A stretch of DNA of 64,000 nt from Gambelia wislizenii (Eukaryota; Chordata; Lepidosauria; Squamata; Crotaphytidae): positions 6,403,501 through 6,467,500 of the forward strand of contig JAUMIR010000015.1 in assembly GCA_030847615.1 (NCBI GenBank), in the 5' to 3' direction. A model generated the notes under the pieces. It was given only the letters and a program-made list of their open reading frames with translations. It was not told the DNA's origin and made no database searches. Every line of letters starts with the position of its first letter. Position 1 is the first letter of the stretch. Shown piece by piece: positions 22,684-33,937 of the stretch. A program made the translations under genes and the position numbers.

Positions 22684-22903
22684 TTGTTGTGTGCCTTTAA
22701 GTTGTTTCCAATTTATGGTGACTCTAAGGTGAACTTATCACAGGATTTTTTCAACAACATTTGTTCAGAGGAGGTTTGCCATTGTCCTCCTCTGAGGCTG
22801 GGGGAGTAGGACTTCCCAAGGTCATTCAGTGGTTAAGCAAGATTTCAGGCCGAATCTCACAGAGTCCTAGTCCAACATTCAAACCACTACACCATGCTGG
22901 TTT
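22684..22903 (-). mobile_element. Sauria-type SINE
   Basis: Reversed copy: TTGTTGTGTGCCTTTAAG, CAGAGGAGGTTTGCCATTGT, CCCAAGGTCATTCAGTGG and the A-box end ACCACTACACCATGCTGG. Confidence 0.8.
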
Positions 22904-22985
22904 GATCTGTTGATTCATCATTCAACAATTTACTGAATGTGTCTACTACACTTAGGCCTAACCAAGGTCTTGTCTGTGTGGGCCA

Positions 22986-24017
22986 AATTAAAAGAACTGA
23001 CAGGACTAATCTCAGAACCACTGTCAATAATCTTTGAGATTTTCTGGAGAACAGAAGCCCCAGCAGACTGGAGAAGGGCAAATGTTGCCCCCATCTCCAC
23101 AAAGGTTGAGGAGGAGAAGAGGCCCCAAACAATTACCTAGATTAGAAAGCTGGGCCAAAACTAACAAAATGAATTTCAACAGGGAGAAATGTAGGATAGT
23201 ACACTTGGGCAGTAAAAAAGGAAATGCACAGTTATAGGATGGGTGACACATGGCTCGATGGCAGTACATGCGGAAGGGATCTAGGCATTTTAGTGGAGCA
23301 CAAACTGAACACGAGTCAGCAGTGTGACACGGCAGCTAAAAAAGCCAATGCAATTCTAGGCAGCATTAATAGGAGTATAGTGTCTAGATCAAGGGAAGAA
23401 ATAGTTCCATTTCATTCTGCTTTGGTCAGACCTCACCTAGAATAGTGTGTCCAGATCTGGGCACCACTATTCAGGAAGGACATTGAGAAGCTGGAACATG
23501 TCCAGAGGAGGGTGACCAGAATGATGGAAGGTCTGGAAGCCATTATGCCATATGAGGAGCAGCTTAGGGAGCTGGGAATGTTTAGTCTGGAGAAGAGAAA
23601 GTGAAGAGGGGACATGAGAGTCATATTTAAATATTTGAAGGGATGTCATACTGAGGATGGAGCAGGAGTGTTTTCTGCTGCTCCAGAGACTAAGACACAA
23701 AGCAATGGGTTCAAACTACAGGGAAATATGTATTTATATATTTTTATATTTATTTATTTATACCCGCTCTTCAGCCACAAAGGCTATCAGGAAAAGAGAT
23801 TCCACCTCAACATTAGGAGGAACCTCCTGACAGTAAGAGCTGTTCAACAGTGGAATCCACATCCTGGTAGTGTGGCGGAGTCTCCTTTTTTGGAGGTTTT
23901 TAAGCAGAGGCTAGATGGCTATCTGTCGAGAATGATTTGATTGTGTCTTCCTGCATGGCAGGGGTTTGGACTGGATGGCACTTGTGGTCTCTTCCAACTC
24001 TATGATTCTATGATTCC
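22986..24017 (+). mobile_element. CR1 LINE with internal deletion
   Basis: A first block (22986-23139) covers AEVISEPLSIIFE-like sequence and EVPADWRRANV; it jumps directly to codons for LESWAKTNKMNFNREKCRI, so about 600 bp of RT including the catalytic box is missing. The rest runs to TCTATGATTCTATGATTCC. A short TTTATTTATTTATACCCG element interrupts it at 23721-23790. Confidence 0.85.
23721..23790 (-). mobile_element. Short tail insertion in CR1
   Basis: TTTATTTATTTATACCCGCT followed by CTTCAGCCACAAAGGCTATC, matching the first 60 bp of the elements at 30150 and 41890. It splits the CR1 sequence ACAGG / GAAAAGAGATTCC. Severely 5'-truncated. Confidence 0.75.
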
Positions 24018-24285
24018 AGAAGGCCAGGGCTCAAATTCTTGCTCAGCCATGGGAAATCACTGGGTGATTTGGGCAAGTCACACTCTCTCAGCCTCAGAGG
24101 AAGACAATGGCAAATGTCCTCTGAAAACATATCGAGAGCCAGCAGGTTATACTGGTTTGATTGTTGTATTCGGATTCTGGGAGACAAGAGTTAGAATCCC
24201 TGCTCACCCATGAAAACCCATTGCATAAGCTTGGGAAAGTCACACTCTCTCAGCTTTAGAGGGAGACAAGGGAGTGTGGTGGTGG
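24018..24285 (+). mobile_element. Two adjacent SINE fragments
   Basis: Two copies in tandem of the SINE body: GGCAAGTCACACTCTCTCAG near 24073 and GGAAAGTCACACTCTCTCAG near 24234, each preceded by a diverged B box (GGGCTCAAATTC, AGTTAGAATCCC). The 3' end is missing from both. Confidence 0.7.
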
Positions 24286-24289
24286 TGGT

Positions 24290-26828
24290 GGACTCCTTGC
24301 TGAGGGGTTATGGAAGCAGTAATTTGTGGGCCTGACAAGATGTCACGGGAAGTGTGTTGTCTCCCTGGGGCAAAGATCCGTGATGTGACAGAGAGGCTGA
24401 CAAGATTGGTCAAGCCTACTGATCATTACCCCTTCCTTTTGGTCCACGTGGGAATCAATGATACTGGAAGACACAGCTTTCCAAAGATCAGAAGAGATTA
24501 TGAGGCTCTGGGGAGGATCAGATCTATTTTAGATCTGATCCTAACCAACAGGGATGACCTTGTTAATGGGGTGCAAGTGGTGGGATCCTTAGGTGAGAGT
24601 GATCATGTTCTCTTGGAGTTTGTTATACAATGGAAAGGAGAAGCCAGGCATAGTCAGACACGCATTCTTGACTTTAGGAGAGCTGATTTCAATAAACTCA
24701 GGGAAATACTGGGGATGATCCCATGGTCAGGAATACTAAAAGAGAAGAGATTTCAAGACAGATGGGACTTTCTCAAAAGGGAAATAATGAAAGTCCAATT
24801 TCATACAGTACCAATGAGGGAAAAAATGGGAGGTGTCTCATGAAACCAGGATGGATGACTAAAGAACTTTCAATGGAGCTAAGTTTTAAACGGAAGATGT
24901 ATAGGAAATGGGAAAAGGGAGAAATCACCAAAGAAGAATTCAATCAGATAGCGAACACATGTAGGAGTAAAGTCAGAAAAGCTAAAGCGCAGAATGAGCT
25001 CAGGCTTGCTAGAGAGGTTAAGGACAATAAAAAGGGTTTTTTTGGGGTATGTCCACAGCAAAAGGAAGAAGAAGAAAATGGTACGGCCACTACCATTGCT
25101 AAAATGGCAAAATGCTAACAGGAGATAGAAAAAAGGCAGAATTACTTAACACCTTCTTTGCCGCAGTATTTTCAGAAAAGGAAAAGGGTGACCAACCTGA
25201 GGATAATGGAACAGAGGACACAATAGGGAAAATCCAGCACAGAATAAGCAAAGAGGTGGTAGAAGAATACCTTCTTAATCTAAATGAATTTAAATTTCCA
25301 GGACCAGATGAACTATATCCAAGGGAATTAAAAGAGCTGGTAAATGTAATCTCAGAGCCATTGGCAATAATCTTTGAGAGCTCCTGGAGAACAGGAGAAG
25401 TCCCAGCAGACTGGAGGAGGGCAAATGTTGTCCCCATCTTCAAAAAGGGGGGAAAAGAGGATCCCAACAATTATCATCCAATTAGTCTGAAATTAATACC
25501 AGGGAAGGTTCTAGAGCAGATCATTAAACAGAGAGTCTGTGAACGTTTAGAAGGTAATGCCATAATCATAAAAAGTTAACATGGGTTTCAGAGAAACAAG
25601 TCATGCCAGACTAATCTGATCTCTTTTTTTGATAAAATTACCAGTTTGGTAGATGAAGGGAACGCTGTGGATATGGCATACCTTGATTTCAGTAAGGCCT
25701 TTGACAAGGTTCCCCATGACATTCTTGCAAACAAGTTTGGAAAAAGTGGGCTAAACAAGTTAACTGTTAAATGGATTTGTAATTGGTTGACCAGCCGAAC
25801 CCAAAGGGTGCTCAGCAGTGGCTCCTCTTCGTCTTGGAAAGATGTGACCAGTGGGGTGCCACAAGGTTCTGTCCTGGGCCCAGTGCTATTCAACATCTTT
25901 ATCAATGACTTGGATGAGGGAATTAGGGCCATACTTATCAAATTTGCAGATGACACCAAATTAGGAGGAGTAGCTAATACCCTAGGGGACAGGATCAAAA
26001 TTCAAAATGACCTGGATAAGCTGGAGAGCTGGGCCAAAGCTAACAAAATGAAATTCAGTACGGAGAAGTGTAAGGTACTGCACTTAGGGCGAAAAAATGA
26101 AATGCATCGATATAGGATGGGAGAGACCTGGCTGAATGAGACTACATGCGAAAGGGATCTAGGAGTCCTAGTAGACCACAAGTTGAACATGAGTCAACAG
26201 TGTGATGCGGCAGCTAAAAAGGCCAATGCAATTTTGGGCTGCATCAATAGAAGTATAGTGTCTAGATCAAGGGAAGTAATAGTGCCGCTCTATTCTGCCT
26301 TGGTCAGACCTCACCTAGAATACTGTGTCCAGTTCTAGGCACCACAGTTCAAAAAGGATATTGACAAATTGGAGTGTGTCCAGGAGAGGGTGACTAAAAT
26401 GGTGAAAGGTCTGGAAACCATGCCTTATGAGGAAAGACTTAGGGAGCTGGGTATGTTTAGCCTGGAAAAAAAAGACGCTTAAGGTGTGATATGATAGCCC
26501 TGTTTAAGTATTTGAAGGGGTGTCACGTGGAGGATGGAGCAAGCTTGTTTTCTGCCACTCCAGAGATGAGAACACGGAGCAATGGATGCAAGCTCCAGAA
26601 ACAGAGATTCCACCTCAAGATTAGGAGGAACTTTCTTACAATAAGAGCTGTTCAGCAGTGGAACACACTCCCTCAGAGCGTGGTGGGGTCTTCTTCCTTG
26701 GAGGTCTTTAAACAGAGTCTGGATGGCCATCTGTCAGGGATACTTTGATCCTGATTCCTGCATGGCAGGGGGTTGGACTGGATGGCACTTGTGGTCTCTT
26801 CCAACTCTCCAATTCTATGATTCTATGA
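24290..26828 (+). mobile_element. Longest CR1 copy, ORF1 esterase joined to ORF2
   Basis: Starts within ORF1: DSLLRG in one frame, then a frame with CGPDKMSREVCCLPGAKIRD and LVHVGINDT, the end of the SGNH-esterase-like domain known in CR1 ORF1. At EALGRIRSILDLILTNRDDL this fuses in frame to the ORF2 endonuclease C-terminus. RT follows: [50 protein letters not shown] and FADDTKLGG, with 230 open codons at 25646-26338. It ends in CAATTCTATGATTCTATGA. Frameshifts and stops (25579, 26338) inactivate it. Confidence 0.92.
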
Positions 26829-26839
26829 AATCTTTATGG

Positions 26840-27050
26840 CCAGCATTGAGTGTTGGAATAGGATTCTGGGACACCAGAGTTTGAATCCCTGGTCAGCCAT
26901 GTGGGTGACCTTGGGCAAGTCACACTCTCTCAGCCTCAGAGGAAGGAAAGAGCAAACCCCATCTGAAGAAATCTTACCAAGAAAATGCAAGAATTGGCTC
27001 CCCATATATGTTGGAGTTGACTTGAAGGTTCATGACAACAACTGTACATT
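26840..27050 (+). mobile_element. Sauria-type SINE
   Basis: ATTGAGTGTTGGAATAGG, B box AGTTTGAATCCCT, CTTGGGCAAGTCACACTC, AAATCTTACCAAGAAAATGC and end GTTGACTTGAAGGTTCATGA. It directly follows a CR1 tail. Confidence 0.85.
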
Positions 27051-27421
27051 AGTGGGGGTTGGTTTGAATTGCAAAATCCAGAGTAAAAGTGCATTCTGGT
27101 TTACAAATTGTTTCATGAAAGATGAATTCTTATCAAAATGCATACTTCTCTCCTAGTCTTTAGTTTTATAACAATGAAAAAAAACATCACTCTGGCATGA
27201 ATGATGTAGGATGGCATGAATTGAGTAGGAACTGGATTGGACACTGCTTACCTTCCTGAAGCCAATGGGTGCTTCCTGTTAAATTAGGAAGTTTCCATTA
27301 AGAATAATGATGTCAAAGAGCAATTTTAAGGATTAATGCTTAGAGCAGAGTAGACTTTTTAATACTAGGTTTCTCTTTCCCTTGAGGTGTTTTGTTCCCA
27401 GAACCTGGTTCACAGGAATAA
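27051..27421. other. Non-coding, upstream of an EDC-type promoter
   Basis: Unique-looking AT-rich sequence. No repeat recognised; it may carry regulatory sites for the TATA box just downstream. Confidence 0.35.
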
Positions 27422-27500
27422 TATAAAAGAGCTGCTATCCTTTTCTTCTTCATCTTCATCTGCTTGATTCTTTGTCCATTTGATTCTTCATGGTATTGGT
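27422..27500 (+). promoter_or_regulatory. TATA box and non-coding exon 1 of an EDC-type gene
   Basis: TATAAAAG at 27422-27429, a pyrimidine-rich leader without ATG until near its end, and a strong splice donor (TTG then GTGAGTATAA) with the exon ending at 27498. TATA-to-donor distance is 77 bp; the gene C unit at 60432-60498 has the same design and 67 bp. The only plus-strand EDC coding exon downstream before 60 kb is gene B, 6.4 kb away. It is either gene B's exon 1 or the remnant of a lost neighbour. Confidence 0.6.
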
Positions 27501-29092
27501 GAGTATAACAATAATATTAGAATTTACTCCTATTGTTAATTAGTTGCTACATTTCAATAGCTAGAATTTTTCTCACTCTCAACATTTCATCAGCAGTTTC
27601 ATTATTGGCAACATGAGCTGTCTTCCTTGGTTTTATGGCCACCTGGAATGGTTTTAAGTAATGGCTTCAAAAGTGTTCTATGGAACTGTTAAGCTTGAGC
27701 TCCCTCCTCCTTCTCTGCGCATTCACACTATCACAGAGAGGGAAAGGAAGGCTTGAGCTGTTTGTACACTCTGGGACACACTCTCAGGGCTCCTGTAGCC
27801 TAGAAATGCCTTGAGAACTGTGCCTCACTTTGGTAGCCGCCACCTCACACTGCTTGTTACTTAAAACCCAGTTCAGTGGGAAACTGGGACAGTTCTCTGG
27901 CTAACCAGTGAACAACTCACTCTGTTGGGGATTTCCAACCCCCTTCTCTATTCCCCAGAGAAGAGACAGGATAGCTATGACAGTGGAAGGCACATGGATG
28001 CAGGCTTGTAGAAAAAGAGAGAAAACTTTATTTCTAGTTCAAGCGATGAAACAGTTAGCATGGAGGGGAAGCCTCCTCTCCAGGTTCTCAACTTAAAAAC
28101 TACATAGAATACATTCAGTCAGGGGATTGAAATAAATCACAAAAACTTATGTGTTTCTATCTAGACATTCTCCTAAGCTAAGAAGATTATAACTCATATT
28201 TATGAAGTCCATAGTAATCAGTCTCTGTTGATAGAACTCAGAGCAATTCAAATAGGCCTGCCCTTCAGGCCTCATGGTATCACATGTGGCTCTTGATGTT
28301 CTTAAGCCATGTGCTTCCAAACAAAGGAATTCAGAATCTCAAAAAACTCCATTAAGCAGTTCTGATTGGATCTGCATTGCCAAATCTGATTGGCTCTCCA
28401 GTCAGGTGATGTGATGTCATGTTTAGGAAATGAGGGGCCACCCTCTACCTTACCTGTTGCTGTGAAAAGCAGGGAATGGAAATTTACAGATGATGGGAAT
28501 TGTAGCTCTTGCAGATGAGATGCTCCATGATGGAGTTGGTCACTCCATCATGACAGGAACAGATTGCCGTAGAGTTACAGCTAGTTTTGTAAAGAAGATA
28601 GAAAAAAATATATGCCAGTACTGGTTAGACAATTTTATGAGAGACAGAGTACTTTTAGGATGAACATTGATTAGAAAAAGATGTTTGTAGAAGTATATTT
28701 TTTCCAAGAGAAGAGAAGGAACTTGAAAATAGTTAGATGGAAAGAACTGGCAATAAAGATATGTAGAAGGCTCTCCCCTCTAAGAAATGGTTGCTAGTCT
28801 TTTCAAAACTCTTTTGAGTCCCCATTAAATTACACACAGTTCTTGGAATTTTGGAACCTGCAGGTTAATTTCAATTATACCTTACCCCAAGAAGTTTTAC
28901 CAGCTGTTCTGAAAATCTATTTGCTCTACAGAAAAATCCCAATGGAAGAGATTTTTATGAGAATTCCTCCAAATTAGAATGAATTTCCACTTGGGGTGAC
29001 ATTTCAGTGACAATTGTACATTCCAGGATGCCAGAACATTTTGCTTGCAAGCCCACCCTAGTTCAATTAATTTCCAAGGAAGTGAGGATAGG
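27501..29092. other. 1.6-kb non-coding stretch
   Basis: No repeat of known type and no coding exon of the EDC kind behind an acceptor was found. If 27422-27498 is gene B's exon 1, this is intron. Confidence 0.45.
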
Positions 29093-29821
29093 ATGACTTT
29101 AGGAAAGCAGCCAAAATTCCAGCAGGATAAACAAGGTCTGGGAAAGCAGCCAAGCCCCAGTGATAGCAAAGTTAATTAGGGAGAGCCAGATAAGTTTAGG
29201 AACAAGCAAGGTCCCATTTCTTGAAGCAGGAAGACGGGCAAGGAGGCACACAGAGGAGAGTCCAGAATACAGTCCAAAGGTCAAGGCTTGCAGAAGGCAG
29301 CGTAATCAAGAAGTAGGTCCATGGGTCAGCAGGATCAGGCAACAGTGTAGTCAGGAATAGTCCAAGGTCAAGACACCAGTCAAGGCAGCAAGGATTCAGG
29401 TACCAAAGTCAGCAGGAAGCTTTCTCTAGGGAGATCAGTTGACCTCTAAGAAAGCCTCCATTGCCTCTCCCAGCCTCTATAAAGCAATTAAGGGTTTGCC
29501 AGGTGTTTCTTAATAAGCAAGTTCTTCTCATAAATTCTCAGAGACCTCCTTTGAGCCTCCTTTTGAGCTCACTGCTCGGTATACGATGGTGGAGGTAAGT
29601 CCCTCTCTTCTTCGTCCTTATCTGAATGGGCAGGACTCTCTGCTGGGACTGATGCCAACCCACTCAGACCAGGCTCTTCCTCTGCTTGAGCCTCTAGGTT
29701 GGCAGGGTTCTGTGCTGGCACAGGTGTAGATAAACCTGTGTCAGGGTCCCTAGGGCCATTCCCTGCCATGTCCTCCTCCTCCTCTGATTCTATAGCCTCA
29801 TCAGGCTGATGGGGCATGACA
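29093..29821. mobile_element. LTR-like dispersed repeat, copy 2
   Basis: Matches 8260-8831 but is longer, with extra sequence near 29500-29640. The minus strand begins TGTCATGCCCCATCAG and is open for 82 codons, acidic and proline-rich, ending PPPSYTEQ at 29569. Whether this peptide is ever made is unknown. TG...CA-type ends suggest a solitary LTR. Confidence 0.55.
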
Positions 29822-31480
29822 CCAGGTTAGGACAATTTCAAGAAGTTGCAGGGACTCAGAAGGAACTCAGGAAGTTAGGAAGGATGCCAGATAGAGGATG
29901 TCAGGATGTTTGGAAGATGTCAGAAGGATCTCAGTAAGTCAAGGGAAACTCAAGATGTCAGATGAGGAGGACATCAGTAGTTCAGAAGGACCTCAGTGTT
30001 ACCCAAATTGTGTGGGGTCCATGAAGAATGCACTGGTGTCCAGATATTAACATGGGGAATTGTAATTGGCTCAATATGGCAGTGAGCAGTACCTTTTGAC
30101 CTATGTACCAAATGACAAGACTCACAGCCAGGAAATAAAATAAGATTTTATTTATTTATTTATTTATTTATACCCTGCTCTTCAGCCTCAAGGCTATCAG
30201 AGCGGCTTACAAATTGTTTTAAGCAATAGCTATTTACACATCTACACTGCCTTAAACAGTTTCCAATGTGTGTTAGCTAATTATAGTTTTTATTGAAAAA
30301 TAATCTCAAAAGCATTTGAGCTTCAAGCAATCACACAAGGCTAATGAAAGATAGGAGGAAGTATTGGGATATAGGAATAGAATCTGGGATGATAAGCTAT
30401 ATTGTATCTGTTCGCCAAGCAGAGATTCATGTAGCAGAAGATACTTAGATGGAGCTCTGAGGGTCACACAGCAGAATGACAGAGTGGCAGGAAGTATGAA
30501 AGCTGTGCACAATTTGGTTGAGGAGAGGGGTGTGAAAGAAAACCAGTTTGCAGAGCCGTGAGTGTCCTGGCCACTTGATTGAATTAGTGAATGACCCACT
30601 TAGAGGTGCATCCAGGAGAATTAGCACATTCCACCCCAAATACCTTTCCAAAGGGGGTCCACATTATTGCTACCCTGGTGTGTCTTTGGAAAATTTGGAG
30701 TGACTTCTTCATTAGGTTTTGAGCAAACCTTCACTCAGTCCCTATTTCTAGGGAAGTCCTGGTCTACTGCTAACCTTCATGAAGCACCAGTTAATGAGCC
30801 AGTTATGAAATATAACCAATTGATGAGTTATTGAAAGAGTGGGGGTCAGAGCAGGTAACATCAGGAGGTTAGGAGGAATGTAAAGGAACCTCAGGAAGTT
30901 AGGGAGATTTAAGGATGCTAGCTTAGAAGGACCTCAGGAGGTTTGGAAGATCCTAGGATGCTATGTAGAGAGCATCGGGAAGCTTGGAAAATCTCAAAAG
31001 GGCCTCAGGTAGTTAGCTGGAATTCACTATGCCAGGTGAGGAGGCCTCAGAAGGTTAGCAGGAACTTATGATATCAGGTTAGGAGGACCTCACCAGTTTG
31101 GAAGTTATCAGAAGGACTTCAGAAGGTTAAAAGGAACTCAGGAGGACCCCAGAAGGTTAGGAGGAACTCATGTGGACCTAAGGAGGTTAGGAAGATTGAA
31201 GGATGTCAAGTTTGGTACATTTCAATAGATTCTGAAGATCTTGAAAGCACCTCAGAAAGTTAGGATGAACTCAGGTGCAGCTTAGGAGGTTAGGAAGTTC
31301 CCAGGGTGACATGAGGACCTCAGGAATATTGGAAGATCTCAGAAGGACCTCAGAAGGTTAGGAGGAACTCAGGTGAACATCAGGAGGTTAGGAAGACCTT
31401 GGAAGAAGTTTAGGGGATTAGGAAGATTTCAGGATGCCTTGTTAGGAGGGTGATCTCAGGATGCCGGGGTCTGTATTTTC
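29822..31480. repeat. Degenerate minisatellite
   Basis: Dozens of loosely repeated phrases: GGACCTCAGAAGGTTAGGAG, GAACTCAGG, GAAGATCTCAGAAGG and GGATGTCAGG, in 29822-30000 and again in 30845-31470. The middle (30001-30840) is non-repetitive and includes the element at 30150-30281. Units differ in length and order, so the array is old. No open frame is maintained. Confidence 0.7.
30150..30281 (-). mobile_element. SINE-like element with (TAAA)n tail
   Basis: Nearly identical over about 130 bp to 41890-42025. Read on the minus strand it starts TTAGCTAACACACATTGGAA and ends GCAGGGTATAAATAAATAAA. High similarity between the two suggests a fairly young family. Confidence 0.8.
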
Positions 31481-31639
31481 TAGTTAAAACCCCCAAAGTT
31501 ATATTAAGTTGTACATAGTTGCAATGACTGGAGAAGTGAAATATAGTTCAGTGACAGAACACCTATCTTCATGAATATTTTAAAGGTTCAAGCCCTTGTA
31601 TATCCAGGTTAGGGATGTGAAGACCACTTAGTAATGCCA

Positions 31640-31935
31640 TCATTGCTGAAAAAAGGCATCTCAACACTCCAGGAATTCTACAGAGGAAAATGACATCAGT
31701 TACAAGATTTTTTGCACTTCAGGACTTCGTTGGGGAAAATCCATTTACACAGATATTTATGTAGTTTCCCCATCCAGAAAACATCCTTTGGGACAGCAAA
31801 TGTATATTCTGTGCAAAATACAGATCCTTGTTAAAAAATGTGTGGGGTTTTCTTGCACAGAAAACACATGCAGGGAAACTGCATATGGTTTTCCTGTGCT
31901 GAAATCTGCATGCATCTGCAAACAGCACAACTTTT
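31640..31935. repeat. Repeat rich in TGCACAGAAAA words
   Basis: Contains TTGCACAGAAAACACATGC, GCAGGGAAACTGCATATGG and TCTGCATGCATCTGC. It resembles the palindrome-rich repeats at 55540, 61225 and 62130. It directly precedes the LINE at 31946. Confidence 0.45.
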
Positions 31936-31945
31936 ATTTTTTAAG

Positions 31946-33115
31946 AGTTTTTTCCATTCCTTTCCCTTGGGGGTGAGGGGGCATAATTTGTACAAGAGAT
32001 ACTGTTTTGCACAGTGAAGTTCTCTGAAACTGGCTTATTAACAGACCCTATTTACTCTGGTACAGGTGTTAGACAAGGATGTGTGTTGGCTCCTCACCTG
32101 TTTAATTTATTTGTGGCTGATTTACCTGCCTGTATGGCCAAAGTAGACTCTCATTCACCTTCGTTGAGTAATCAGCTGCTATTTGTAATCCAATATGCTG
32201 ACGACACATTGTTACTTTCTCTAAGGTTGGCAAAAGCCTTAAAAGGATTTTTTGAATATTGTGATAAATCTCATCTGCTGGTAAATTCGGACAAATCCAA
32301 AATACTGGCATTTTCTAAGAGATTTGCCCCAAGAATGTGGAAGGTTAGTAATCAGACAATTGAGCAGGTCAAGAAGTATGTTTAACTTGATGTCCCTTTT
32401 CATTTTAATGGACACTGGTGTAAACAGAGAGATAAAGTAATTCTAGCAGGGAAAAGATATTTGGCAGCTATATAGTCTTTCTACTATAAAAAAGGCAATC
32501 AGGATATCCTGGCAGTCTTAAAAAATTATAAGCCAACTTAAGACCGCAATTACTTTATAGTATATTTACCTGGATTCCAGCCTTTTCTACTTGCAAAGTT
32601 GAATGTACATCTCTCTAATGTGACCACAGGTAGATATTCAGAAATAACAGCACCAGGGTTACAGACCACTGTATGACAACGCTATAGGAGGAATTGTGTA
32701 CCCGATTCTCAAAAGTGAAACTAGTAGTATATTATATCAATGATACAACAATATAATTTTTAAATGTCTACGTACTGTACTGTGTTGTCACACAGGTAGA
32801 TATTTACAGACCCCTTTTTTGAATCGTATATGTCATTGCGTTCAAGCCCCTGATGTTCTCTATCATATTGTATTGACTTGCCCATTGTATCTAATTCCAA
32901 GGGAAAAGTTGATAAGGAGGTTATTGGAAAGGAATGTCTGTACAGATAGATCATCAGTGGAATTCTTATTGGAAGATCGGAACCCGCATATTACCAGACT
33001 AATGGCTAACTTTTTGGTTGAGGCAGCAAACATATGGCTTAACCTGCCTAAAAATGATCCTTGAAGTCCTATTGTTATATGTATATGTTGTATTATACCT
33101 AATAAAGGTTGTGGA
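31946..33115 (+). mobile_element. LINE of a second family (YADD type), 3' half
   Basis: Uninterrupted relative of 2757-3912. It opens GTGVRQGCVLAPHLFNLFVA, then QYADDTLLLSLRLAKAL, with 123 open codons (32014-32385). Further on (32819-33064) a C-terminal stretch reads CHCVQAPDVLYHIVLTCPLY, a Cys/His pattern common at LINE C-termini. It ends near AATAAAGGTTGTGGATGGAT. Frameshifts separate the pieces. Clade not assigned. Confidence 0.75.
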
Positions 33116-33279
33116 TGGATGGTAAAGAGATACTGTTTTCTGCAAAAAAAGTTTGAGGGCTGCACATTGGTATACCAAGTGACTTCTAACATTCTGACAA
33201 ATTAACCATTTTTAAAAGTAACAAATTATAACAATTCTAATTACAATTGTATAAGAAAAAAGGTAACCAGTTATTTTTT

Positions 33280-33322
33280 CAAAAAAAAAAAAAGAAAGAA
33301 AAGAAAAGAAAGAAGAAAAAAG
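33280..33322. repeat. A/G-rich simple repeat
   Basis: A run followed by GAAAGAAAAGAAAAGAAAG. Low complexity only. Confidence 0.8.
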
Positions 33323-33409
33323 ATAGCAACAAGTGTAGCAACTAGTGTGTGTGGGGGTATGTTGCCTTTTAACTGTAAGATATTACTTTTTAAACTTTCC
33401 AAGCTCTAA

Positions 33410-33672
33410 ACACCACCATTACTTCCTCTTCTTCTTCTTCCTTTTCCCTCCCCCTTCCCTTCCCTCTTTTTTCCTCCTTCTCCTCCTGTTCTTCCTCTTG
33501 TTCCTTTTCCTTCTTCTCTTCTTCCTCTCCCCTGCCCCTCCTCATCTTTTCCTCCTTTTGTTTCTTCCTCCTCTTCCCTCCTCTTCCTTTTCTTTTTCTT
33601 ATCCATTTCCTTTTGTTCTTTTTCCTCTTTCTCCTCTCCTCCTGCTCCTCTTCCTTCCTCTTTTCCCCCCTC
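33410..33672. repeat. 260-bp polypyrimidine tract
   Basis: Almost pure C/T for about 260 bp (TTCCTCTTCTTCTTCTTCC and similar), ending about 245 bp before the splice acceptor of gene B. The Glu/Lys/Arg-rich open frames on the other strand are a by-product of composition. Long polypurine/polypyrimidine tracts can adopt triplex structures; any effect here is inference. Confidence 0.9.
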
Positions 33673-33897
33673 CTCCCAAATAAACAAAACAAGCATAGAT
33701 TCGTGTCCCTGCTTAGTTGTCTCCCCAGAATATGAGAAGTAACTCCCTTGAAAAGGATTCTGCTTGAGGGCGAGGGTGATGCAAAACCTCTTCTTGACTT
33801 CTCCAGACATGAACTTAATGACTGCTCTAGACATGCAGTTCTCTCCTTCCATGCATGCATCCCTCTGACCCAAGTGTTGAGAAAGAGCCCCTCTTTT

Positions 33898-33937
33898 CTC
33901 TCTCCTCCATCTCATAGGTCTGACGTGACTCATCAGA
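33898..33937 (+). promoter_or_regulatory. Splice acceptor and 5'UTR of gene B exon 2
   Basis: CTCTCTCCTCCATCTCATAG ends at 33917, a strong pyrimidine-rich acceptor. It is followed by 20 nt of 5'UTR (GTCTGACGTGACTCATCAGA), then the ATG. TGACTCA inside the UTR matches the AP-1 site consensus. Confidence 0.8.

Noticed and set aside
33390..33933. Long Glu/Lys/Arg-rich frames on the minus strand
   Set aside because: They are produced by the polypyrimidine tract; composition only.
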